A stretch of 64,000 nt of DNA from Gymnothorax reevesii. Its lineage: Eukaryota; Chordata; Actinopteri; Anguilliformes; Muraenidae. The stretch lies in NCBI GenBank assembly GCA_029721435.1, contig CM056574.1:75125501-75189500 (forward strand). Reading direction: 5' to 3'. Within the stretch, counting starts at the first letter, position 1. Every line of letters starts with the position of its first letter. Below the pieces are notes generated by a model, which ran no database searches, had not been told where the DNA came from, and worked only from the letters and a program-made list of their open reading frames with translations. A program made the translations under genes and the position numbers. Below, piece by piece: positions 46,389 to 55,457 of this stretch.

Positions 46389-47014
46389 CGGCTTGCGAAC
46401 TGGCGATATGGGAAGCTCAAACAATCCCTTAAAAAGAATGATTGGTTATGACCTATTTCAGTCATTCATTTAAATTACCATTACAGAAACTCTGAAAACT
46501 CTCAACATCATCAGGTGTGGCCAGTTTTCATTAATAACCCATATCTGTCAACTCTCAGTTATTCGATGTGAGTTTAAGTGGCATATTTACTTTCCTCTGC
46601 TGTAATCAGCAATTATTCAATCAACACATATAGTCCAGTAAATCTAGCATTTGACCTGGGACAAATTGCCAGAAAAATGAAATTACTTGCAATGTCTTTT
46701 AATTATCATGCGTAAAGACATATCAAAAATGTAGAACAATATATTTGGTGGAACATGGTGAAATATGCAAATTAAGGTAGCCATTATCGAAATTTCTGTT
46801 TTTGCCTATATTGCCAAAAGTAATAGAGCTAGACAAGAAAATGGTGTCTATACCCATGTTTTCATGGTCAAGGAATCATACTAGACCAATTTTAGGGAGT
46901 TATGATGATTACATCATAATGAATTCAATATGGCTGCCGTGGTACGTACGCGAAAACTGAAAATCGCAATAACTTGGACAGTATCCAACCGAAGACGGCA
47001 ATCTTGGTGTCTAT
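46389..47014 (+). repeat. Left long inverted repeat
   Basis: Two blocks align to the right repeat: an outer one (46389-46545, with 'caatcccttaaaa' and 'aactctgaaaactctc') and an inner, better kept one (46631-47014, with 'ggtggaacatggtgaaatat' and 'gaattcaatatggctgccgt'). Between them about 85 bases do not match. Confidence 0.8.
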
Positions 47015-47117
47015 TTATAGGTTTTCATGGTCAAGGAGTCTATTTATCTATAATGCAGGTGTCAGTTTGTTGAAATTGAAACCAAGTCATTCCAGTTAAC
47101 CCACCTTAAATGTAGGT

Positions 47118-47336
47118 TCACATGCCCAAGATATCACGATCATCATCTGAAGTCTCATCAGTGTTCTCCAAGTTCATGTTCTCACTGATCCCCCTGCATT
47201 CACTGCAGGCTGGTGTACAGTCAAGACCCAGTCGTCTGCACCCACAACGTTTTCCGCACCCAGTCTTGCATTTGCATCTTACCACTTCCAGTAGTGATTT
47301 GGGAGCAATGTCCAAATCAGTCATAAGGGGGAACAT
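47118..47336 (-). pseudogene. C-terminal CXC (TSO1/tesmin-like) domain
   Basis: In phase with the nuclease part across a TGA (47340-47342), the last 72 residues contain RCKCKTGCGKRCGCRRLGLD followed by CTPACSECRG. The spacing of Cys is that of one CXC repeat of tesmin, TSO1, LIN54 and MSL2, which binds zinc and DNA. A short acidic tail (DETSDDDRD) ends at the natural stop. A C-terminal CXC domain would be a plausible DNA-recognition part for an element-encoded protein. Confidence 0.8.
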
Positions 47337-47339
47337 TTT

Positions 47340-48288
47340 TCATTCGATGATCTTCCACCCCCAATTTTCAGCATTCAAGCTGTTACCCTTCCACGCCTGA
47401 ACCTGGTGGAAAACACGGAAACTATGGTACTTTACTGCCCCTGAAGTTGGTGGCAATGATTTGGGGTGAATAACTTTTTTGCTAGTGGCAACTACTTCTT
47501 GAAACCTGTGCTGTCTCAGTGAGTCCAGATGGTTATCTGGCTTTACCTTGTACACACAAAGCATAGCTTTCTCCCCTGCCTGAATGATTTCATCCTCGCT
47601 GGAATCACAGTTGCCAAACACCTTAGCAAGGTCACAAAAGTATTCACTGTCCTGTGCCAACTTCAGTGCCACGCCCTTTCTATAGCCAAAGACACGTGAA
47701 GTTGTACCACAGCCAAGGAACGCATGGACAAAAAGAATGCCATTGCAAAGATCCTCTCAAAGTTTCTGACGTACACATCCAATGTTCAGAAGTTTCTCCT
47801 TTTCTCCCTTTTTTGGCTCTGGTCTCCAGAACAGATCATACTTCACATTCTTAGTATGATAACATAGAAGGACAAGAAGATCTGTATCATCTCCAGCGAG
47901 AATAACATTACACTGCGACGCAACCTGTATTGCGGTCTGGACAATAAGTAGATCAGCATCATCTTTTGCGTGGTGAACTTCACTACCAGCAGCTTCAAGG
48001 GAATCACCGAGCAAATTAATGAAACGTTGCTTGTTTTCATCGTTTGATAGGAATTCCTCTTTCTTGATCTTGAGTGACATCTGAGTTTGAAAATTGACTG
48101 CTCTTCCTTGGTGCGTTCCTAGGCGTCTTTGATGGGTGCCATCTTTCGTTGATGGCCCACTGGTGTAAGCATCAAAAACGATGACTGCCTTTCCATAACG
48201 TTTCTTCACATATGAGGTGTACCCTTGAAGGATCGACTTATAGGTGTCTCCAATTTGCCATGGAATCCTGTGAAGTCGGGCACCACCA
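47340..48288 (-). pseudogene. FEN1/XPG-like nuclease core of the large protein
   Basis: The coding sequence picks up across the hAT site (QYVLDGGARL) and reads into YGKAVIVFDAYTSGPSTKD, comparable to the VFD...P..K start of FEN1-type nucleases. Next comes HHAKDDADLLIVQTA, then VILAGDDTDLLVLLCYH, matching the two acidic motifs around the active site. After a TGA (47757-47759) HAFLGCGTTSRVFGYRKG matches the LGCDY...GIGPKRA helix-hairpin-helix region, with Gly where an Asp is expected. The segment ends with SLRQHRFQEVV, SLPPTSGAVKYHSFRVFHQV and WGWKI. FEN-type enzymes cut branched DNA. The assignment is by motif comparison only, and the Gly suggests a dead copy. Confidence 0.6.
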
Positions 48289-48509
48289 TCGAGTACTAGG
48301 GCTGGGTATCAGTCAATTTCCTAGATCGATTCGATTTCGATTATTGTGGTTTTTAATTGATTAATTGCAATCGATTCGATTCAATTTGCTTTTAAATGAT
48401 AAAAATCTCTCCATACAATGAGTTACAAAATACACATTTTCTTTATTTTGTAAATAGTACAGTTCACATGTATCTGAAAACAATATCTGTTTCCTACTGT
48501 AATTGTCCC

Positions 48510-48600
48510 CCGCCGCGCGGAACGCGTGAAGCGGCGGGACATAGTATTCACGACCGTCCGTCCGTCCGTCCGTCCGTCCGTACGTCCCGAATCCTTGTTT
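48510..48600. repeat. Hairpin plus GTCC repeat inside the hAT element
   Basis: A CCCGCCGC...GCGGCGGG hairpin, 'gacatagtattcac', seven GTCC repeats and 'cgaatcc' interrupt the 3' region of the hAT. The flanking text 'aagtgcaaatgaaagttgca' recurs at 48794, so a local duplication accompanies the insertion. Confidence 0.5.
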
Positions 48601-48829
48601 TTTTTAAAAGTGCAAATGAAAGTTGCAGCATATTGCTTGACTGCTTAAGGGAAAGATAAAAAAATTAAAAAGTACTAGTATCTCCATACAATTCGTAGCA
48701 AAATATACATCTCAAATTCACATCTGTAAAATTGACAGGTCACATGCAACTGTAAACAAAACTCTCAGCTGTAACTCTGTACTGTAACTAATAAAAAGTG
48801 CAAATGAACGTTGCAGCAAAGTTAAACAC

Positions 48830-49671
48830 TTAAGAGAGTGAGAGATTCTTGTTGAGAAAAAGGAGCTCATCGACATGTTCTGGGGTGATGCAGCTCCTTT
48901 TGGCAGTGACAATATCACCCGCCGTGGAAAACACCCTCTCTGACGCAACACTGGTCCCTGGGACACAGAGGTAGCGCTTTGCCAAACGAGCCAACAGTGG
49001 ATAGTCTTTTTCATTTGACCTCCACCAGGTTAAAGGGCTTTCATTCATCCCAGCAGGTGGTTCTTCCCTGTATCTTCTTATTTCATCTTCAGCCCTTTTA
49101 GTTGATGTTTTTTTACCATCTTCTTTTACTGGTGATGTGTAGACTGCCCCAAAGAGGGACTCCAAGGTGCTGTATGTCTTGGGTTTCTTGGGCAAAGTCA
49201 CTTCCACCATCTCCTCTGCTCCTTCACCACCATCATCTGTATTTTGCTGTTAAATAGCATAGAAAAAGAAAAATACTCTTATTTAATATTCTCAAATTTA
49301 AATACAGAATGTGCAGTATGTATGCATGTATGCAAAATACTTACATCAGGTGAAGCCATAGCAGCCTCAGCCTGCAGTCTGGAGAAGGTGCCATCTTGCT
49401 CTTCAGCAGTCAAGGATGGGAGGGCCTTAAAGCGAGGGTCCAGCGCAGTCGCTGCATACAGTGTGTCCTTCTGCGCATCATATCTTAAAAACATTTCACA
49501 CAAATCTTTTTTAAGGATAAACATTGCACTGATACAATATACAATCTCACACATACAAACAAAAGGGTGATAAATTATTAACTGCTATAACTAGTCAGTA
49601 AAATGGTAAGAAATCTTACATCTAAAAGTAAAAATACAAAACTTTGCTTTGGTCTACCAAAGTATTGTGCA

Positions 49672-49723
<52 letters not shown>

Positions 49724-51191
49724 GAGAGAGTGAGATAGACCTTACCTTGTACTCAAGTTGTTCTTTACAGCAGCCTTCAGGTCCCTCATCATCACGGTGG
49801 AATCATGCTGGCTGGGGGTCAGGGCATCCTGCAGCAAGGCGCGAAGTGGTGCAATGATGGACATCGTTGGTTGCTTGTCCTCTGATATTGCCAGTGTTGC
49901 TTCTTTGATTGGCTTCAGGGTCCGCACCAAATCTTCGCCAGTCGTTACATCTTCTTCTGTTAAGCTGCACAGATCATTTTCATTTCTACGCACATCTGGT
50001 GAAAGGAGAGTGGCAGAGATTGCCGGCTGTTGTTCCAAAAAGAGTTCGACCATTTCGAGTGCACTGTTCCACCTGGTCACAACGTCTAGTTTTAGCTTAT
50101 GTGCTGGCAGTTGAAGCAGCTTTTGTTTTTCTTTCAGTATGCGGGTTGTCGTCATACTCCGGTGAAAAAATGTGACTACACGCCTCACTCGAGCAAGCAG
50201 ACGTGACACGGCTGGGATTTTCAGACCGGCTTGTGATGCTAGGTTAAGCGTGTGAGCGAAACACCCGATGTGCATTAGCTTCATTATCTCCACAGCCCGA
50301 ACCATATTAGCTGCATTGTCGGTCACGACTGCCGGGCTTTTGCTGGTCAGCCCCCACTCCTGTATGGCCCTTGTCAACATATTGGCTATATTGGCAGCGG
50401 TATGGCTCGTCAGCACCTCGGTGGTCTGTAGTACATGAGCCATGAGGCACCACTCCATGTCAATGTAATGAATCGTCACTGTTAAGTAGGACTGCGTTGA
50501 CAACGATGTCCACGTGTCACACGTAATAGCAACTCTGTCTGCTGACTAAATTTTCATTCTTATCGCGTCTTTCACAGATGTATACATCTTCGGTATCACA
50601 GTTTCGGTCAGATGCTTACGTTGCACCATAACGTAGTGTGGCTCGAGCACCTGAACGAGCTGTCTAAATCCCTCATTTTCCACTACCGAGTATGGTCGTA
50701 AATCTCTGCAAGCAAAAGCTGCGATGGCCTCCGTTATCTTTATGGCCCGCGGAGACTCTGACGGTAATGCTAGCATGTCTTTCAGCTTCTTTTGTTTTGC
50801 TCCTGGTGGGTTGTTGTCAGACGCCAAGGTTAGCGTAGTATGGTACCTTGTCAGATGGTTTCTGAGGTTCGTAGTATTCCTACAGTAACTGAGCTCTGCT
50901 TGGCATATATCGCAAACCACCTTGGTTTTATCTAGCCCGTCGTCCTTTAAATTTGAAATGATTCCACACCTCCGATTTCATTTTGGAGTGGGGTGGCTTG
51001 CTCAGCGGTGTTTTCCCGGCCTCAGCCATTTTCTTTGCGTGCCTGAACGTCACAACGTATGACTGCGCAGCTGCGTCATCACACACGAGAGTACTGAGGC
51101 AGCAAATCTCACGCAACACGCAAGGTTGTGTTATGGGGGAAAAAAATATTTTTAAAAAACCGATTTCGTGCCTTGTGAATCGATAGTGCAA
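48830..51191 (-). pseudogene. hAT (Ac-like, BED-finger) transposase with introns
   Basis: From the right: a start frame 50928-51191 (MAEAGKTPLSK, SEVWNHFKFKG), a one-base frameshift near 50925, then CDICQAELSYCRNTTNLRNHLTRYH completing a BED zinc finger. TAG at 50546-50548 breaks KI.SADRVAITCDTWTS, the first catalytic region. Next comes VTDNAANMVRAV, with the second Asp, and CFAHTLNLASQ. An intron probably starts at AGgtaagg (about 49745). Further exons read ALDPRFKALPS (49340-49500) and, after an acceptor at 49249, WWRSNEKDYPLLARLAKRYL with ASERVFSTAGDIV (hAT dimerisation). Normal length but inactivated by a frameshift and a stop. Confidence 0.85.
49672..49722. repeat. CA microsatellite
   Basis: About 22 uninterrupted CA repeats in the presumed intron of the hAT transposase. 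Confidence 0.9.
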
Positions 51192-51340
51192 AATTTAGAT
51201 GGAATCGATCTAAAATCGATTAAATCGATTTTTTTACCCAGCCCTATCGAGTACATATTGGCAATTGGAAGGTTTGTCCGGACGATCACCCTGTGGGATC
51301 AAATCCCAAATAGCTTTTGCAAGGGATGGTTTGTTGGCTT

Positions 51341-52366
51341 TCAGCAGAACGCGCTTGTTCTCGAACAGAGCTGTGGATCGATGTTCACTTTCTCCCCATC
51401 AATTTTGATAGTTGACTTTGATTCTGGTGTTATAACCTGATTTTGTTTCTGAAATACGTATTGATTTACGTTATTTCCTGTCATATCCTCAAGAATTTTC
51501 TGTCCAACTTCCTCGGCTAATTCTACATTAACGTCCTCTCTGGTAGCTACCCCTGTCACAATATTCTGTAATGATGGACTTTCTTCAAATGGATTCCTTT
51601 CTGCCAGTATTGAAACGAGTTTGTTGGTATCAGCTATGTCCCTTGCCTGACGTGCCTTTGACAGATCTTTATGCTGCTCACTTGTTGCATACTTAACTGA
51701 AGTCACTTGCTGCATGGCATCGTTGACCTCTGCGCAAATGGGTCTGGACAGGCACCATACCAGTCGCTGTGTTTCTGTCATACCCCGTCAACCACCCGTT
51801 GTTTTAAGGCTACTCATGAGAACTTGTTCTATGACCAAATCTGGGGACAGTCCTGCCCAATAACGATCCGACCTTCGCACAACGTGCAAACCATCCATGA
51901 ACTTGGAGTAGATATCCGGATTGGAATCCTCCAGGTTCCACATTTTCTGAAGATATAGGTACACCGACTTTGTGTACAAGTTGTGTCCGGAGGCAGCAAA
52001 ATAAGGCAACATATTCTGCAAGGTAGCAAGATGCAATTTCCAGTCACCTGTTCGTTCGAACCACAGGAAGTTCCGAACAATGTCAATCAATTTCATACAC
52101 ATAACCCACAGTTTCCCTGTTCTGTGTTCTACTGTATTTAGTGCATCCAGTAATCTTTCCTTGACAGATTGGAATGCTTTTGATGAAGTTATCTCAGATA
52201 GTACCATTTGTCCTTCTAAAAGTTCATCAACTAAAAGTCGAAGTTCCTGAATTTCAGTTGGGAGAGGGATTTCCTCATCAATCAGAACTGAATCCGACAA
52301 AGGATCAATATCCTCAGAGGTGTTATCATCCTGAATCTCCATGACCGTTGAGCTATCCTTGGATTA
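51341..52366 (-). pseudogene. Middle segment II of the large protein
   Basis: After the TAA at 52364-52366 the frame reads MEIQDDNTSEDIDPLSDSVL (acidic), then a helical stretch with WVMCMKLIDIVRNFLWFERT, LPYFAASGHNLYTKSVYLYL, and YWAGLSPDLVIEQVLMSSLK. It continues through TTGG, a TGA (51788-51790) and GMTETQRLVWCLSRP. The 'AASGHNLY' and 'TTGG..GMTETQRL' strings are the most family-like. The tail (KIDGEKVNIDPQL) leads to the second frameshift near 51350. Function unknown; the region may be an all-helical domain. Confidence 0.6.
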
Positions 52367-52404
52367 GTCATCATCGTGATCATTTGTAGCAGAGGTGCCA
52401 TTAA

Positions 52405-54003
52405 CTAAAGGCCGAATGTTTTTGCCATCAAAACTGTGTTCAAAGCAGTGTCAAGCAACAAGTGACCACGTACAGCCCTTGCAACAGCCTTTCCACTCAG
52501 AGTGTGTGTAACGGTATTGGAAGCAAAGATCGTTTCCAACAATTCCTGGAGTCCAGTTCCGGCCATCAAGTGTCCTATGCTCCCGAGAAAACTCATTAAA
52601 GTGTGGAAACCTCCAAGACGGACTATAACTGAATGTAGCTGTGTGCTTGGATCTTCACTTTGTACTATCGTCATGGCTTTCCACCAGAGAGGTTGGTCGA
52701 ATGTTATTATGGGTGTCACTTCATAGCGATGTGCATGGTCAGAAACAAAGATGAGGGTAGAATAGACACAATTCATATCACTTGAGCTTAAGTCTATCAT
52801 GGGCAAAAACATAGTAGATGCCTGTCCTGGATGCTCACCATGAGTTATCAGCTGCATCATCCCGGACCATCCAGGTCGGCGAGGCTTCGCACAGAATGAC
52901 ACTTTCCATAACAGGTCTATGTCCATGAGCCTGTCTCCTAGCATTTCATCAACTCCCTTCAGTTTCTCATACTTCAATGTAGCCAAGCCGTCATGCTCTG
53001 GAGTGAATTGATGTATACGTATCCTTCCAACCTTTGCAATGTCCTCTGCAGACACACTGATGCGTTTGATTACTGATGCATGGTCAATTTTGGCAGTGAT
53101 CACGGTGATGATTCCCATTCCGTGGAAGGTTCCACTGCCATCAAGTGTTCTGATGTTGTGGTCGACATTATCCGCCACATACTGCATAAAGTGACCTTGA
53201 AGAAAACCTGGAATGTCAATGCCTGCGCTAATAGCTGCACATCGTTCATATTTAAGTACTTCGGAGTAGGAGGATGTAAATCCATGCTGGTACAGGGTAT
53301 CTAACAGAAATCTAGAAGCAAAGTGATGATGTAACTGAACACCCAGGCCTAGCTGGAGTGGAGCAATGATAACCCTAGGGCGGGTCGCCTGCATCATTGC
53401 TTGACCAACTGAGCTTATCTTTAAATTCTTCTCCTTTCCTACAAATAGGACATCAAGAAAATGTCTCAATGAATTTGGTAGATATGACTGAGTCTTCTCA
53501 GTTGAAGCCATCTCAAGTGTACTCGGATACAACTCCTTGGACTGAATGATTGACTTTATGTCGCTCTTAATTAAGTTGGCTGCTGCCTCTACCATTCGTA
53601 ACTTTTCTAACTCACCGTCAAGCTGCCCTGATTGCTGATAGAAATTGTGGAGTATAGATTGTGCCCTATGCCTGAATGTCACAACATTTTCAGTACCATT
53701 AATCTCAGTTATCAAAATGCTGTCACCATAGTGTTGCTGAAGCATTTTTTTCGTATGTTTAAACGTATACGGTTCACAATCAGGGCCTAATAGTTCTGCC
53801 ATCTTGGTGATTATATCATTGACAGTTGTCTGTTCTACATCATTTGCTTCTAAATTTTCAACAGCTTTAAGGAAAGCAGATTCCTTTTCTAAATTCGCTG
53901 GGCTTCCAACTTTTAGTTTCTTTGCACTGGTGCCGTACTCATTTTCTGTACAGCTGAGGAACTGTGGTATCTGATTGCCCTTTCTAAACTTTGAGTCACA
54001 AGC
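52405..54003 (-). pseudogene. Middle segment I of the large protein
   Basis: Continues in phase after the TAG with ACDSKFRKG and a Lys/Glu-rich linker, then from 53802 a 465-residue stretch with no stop (MAELLGPDCEPYTFKHTKKM...). It contains GSGTFHGMGIITVITAK, DLLWKVSFCAKPRRPGWSGM, VRLGGFHTLMSFLGSIGHLM and GTGLQELLETIF. I cannot assign it to a characterised fold. The 'LGGFHTLMSFLGSIG' region is well kept and may be a structural core. The frame is lost near 52430, where NTV passes into GKNIRPLVNG in the next phase. Confidence 0.65.
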
Positions 54004-54480
54004 CTAGTGATAGACACCCTCGGCTGCAAAAAGGTCTTCTCCAGCAACAACTAATCTTGCTTTCACTGTCTCAGACCATGAGTCATTGCGTTTATCACAA
54101 CATTCCATGATACTTTTGGAATATATTTTTGTTCGCACTGGAATGAGTTTATAGTCTGTCCTCCCACTGTATTTATCGCCTACACCACAGAATACGCAAT
54201 GGTCCTTGATAGAATGGGTTGGAGTTGCTGAACAGAGACTAATATGATTGTCATTCGATTGACTGTCCTCTTGGTCAAGCTTACGTATGTCTCTTTGTAT
54301 GCAATTTGGATTGATGAAATTATTGCGACACAATGTATGTACTTGTTGTCGAGGTGTCACAGCAACAGTTTCATTCCGTTCAACACAGGCCCTTGCAATT
54401 CCATCGCATCCCTTTTGCGTCAGCTTTGTCAGCGCCTCACCATTGTGAAGTGGCTTACCACAAAACACACAGTCAATCAT
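54004..54480 (-). pseudogene. N-terminal Cys/His cluster segment
   Basis: From the Met after the acceptor the frame reads MIDCVFCGKPLHNGE..., with CVFCG, GIARAC, HTLCRNNF, DHCVFCG and VYH followed (across the TAG) by ACDSKF. The paired CxxC motifs and a later H...C suggest one or two zinc-binding modules for DNA, RNA or protein binding. The open frame extends upstream to 54636, but those residues lie across a likely intron and are not conserved-looking. The single TAG at 54004-54006 replaces one codon between VYH and ACDSKF. Confidence 0.65.
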
Positions 54481-54732
54481 CCTGCAAAATAGAAATGAAA
54501 ATATTTGATTACAAAATGAGCATGCTTTATTTTCTGAAACTGTGTTTCTGCCACAGAACAGAGATAGTCTAGTACATCTAGCCAAAAACAGAGGCAAGCA
54601 GTCAGTATACCCTAATTGAGGAGGGGGGGCGTCCATGGAAATGATGTAAGAAATGACTGAAACATTTAAGCATCGTGTTTATTCAAAAGGTCGAGTTGAA
54701 AAAACCTGGGTAAATACTCAATATTCATTCAC

Positions 54733-55457
54733 ATAGACACCAAGTTTGCTGTCTTTGGTGGGATACTGTCCAAGTTATGGCAATTTTCAGTTTTCGCGTA
54801 CGTACCACGGCAGCCATATTGAATTCATAATGATGTAATCATCACAACTCCCTAAGATTGGTCTCGTATGATTCCTTGACCATGAAAACATAGGTATGGA
54901 TACCATTTTCATAAGTCTAGCTCTATTACTTTTGGCAATAAAGGCAAAAACTGAAATTTCGGTAATGGCGACCTTAATTTGCATACTTCACCATGTTCCT
55001 CCAATATATTTTTCTACATTTTTGATATATCATGTGGCAGGTCTAACTTAAACATATGACAGTGGTTTCGTTTTTCTGGCAATTTATCCTGGGTCACCCC
55101 CTAGTTTGGGCTAGATTTACTAGACTAATACGCAAAAGATTCTTTCGGGGATTTGAAGTCCTTGTGCGTGGAGGGGTTGGAAGCAATGGAATTGCGTAAA
55201 GACGTTTCAAATGATCTCATTTCATTTGAACGATCATGAAACACATGCATTGCTTCCACCCCCTGAGTAAAAAAAGCGTGAGAAGTCTGGAGTCCTAATC
55301 GGTATGTGTTATAAATGAAAGTTGCCATATCTGATAATGTGGAGAGTTTTCAGAGTTTTTGTCATGGTGATATAAATGAATGATTGAAAACAGGTCATGA
55401 CCAATCATTAATTTTAAGGGATTGATTCAGCTTCCCTGATTGCCTGTTCACGAGCCG
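54733..55457 (-). repeat. Right long inverted repeat
   Basis: Reverse complement of the left repeat. The inner block (54733-55127) aligns nearly end to end with 46631-47014, and the outer block (about 55300-55457) with 46389-46545. The middle about 170 bases are longer than on the left and contain a 67-residue open frame ending SPKESFAY, which may be a gene remnant or chance. Confidence 0.8.

Larger units (their letters stand above)
48297..51246 (-). mobile_element. hAT transposon nested in the large element
   Basis: Terminal inverted repeats TAGGGCTGGGTA at both ends and a perfect 8 bp target duplication TCGAGTAC (48289-48296 and 51247-51254) bound 2,950 bp. The insertion lies in a codon run of the FEN-like gene (QYVLDGG) and restores it when removed. 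One transposase gene is on the minus strand. A short GTCC-repeat insertion lies near 48510-48600. The 8 bp duplication and the BED finger place it among Ac-like hAT elements. Confidence 0.95.
47118..54480 (-). pseudogene. FEN-like/CXC large protein, broken by stops and a hAT insertion
   Basis: A single reading frame of about 1,468 codons is recovered if the hAT element and one target copy are skipped. Damage: TAG at 54004-54006, a frameshift between about 52405 and 52440, TAA at 52364-52366, TGA at 51788-51790, a frameshift near 51341-51370, the hAT insertion, TGA at 47757-47759 and TGA at 47340-47342. Several stops fit a one-base change of an Arg codon. The coding phase is otherwise kept on both sides of each stop, so the ancestral protein was one long chain. 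Domain order: Cys/His cluster, large middle, TTGG...TETQRL segment, FEN-like core, CXC. A 3' splice site (tttctattttgcag) just upstream of 54480 suggests a 5' leader exon. The conserved phase points to a gene that was functional until recently. Confidence 0.75.
46389..55457 (-). mobile_element. ~9 kb element with long inverted repeats and a FEN-like/CXC gene
   Basis: Inverted copies bound the element: 46389-47014 on the left and 54733-55457 on the right, diverged but alignable. Between them one long minus-strand gene is the only content apart from a nested hAT transposon (48297-51246). Without the hAT and its 8 bp duplication the element is about 6.1 kb. The gene encodes a Cys/His cluster, a FEN1/XPG-like core and a CXC domain, with no known transposase, reverse transcriptase or recombinase. 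I could not find a convincing target duplication, so the exact ends are uncertain. Proteins of this architecture are, from memory, multicopy in corals, molluscs and fish; the link to inverted repeats is what I see here. Whether the protein moves the element is inference. Confidence 0.65.

Noticed and set aside
54481..54636. The upstream extension of the large gene's first frame (MDAPPPQLGYTD...)
   Set aside because: It crosses a good splice acceptor (tttctattttgcag) and is probably intron sequence, so I start the supported coding part at 54480.
55125..55328. A 67-residue minus-strand frame in the right inverted repeat as a second gene
   Set aside because: It lies in the part of the repeat not shared with the left side, has no recognisable motif and is short; kept only as a note on the repeat.
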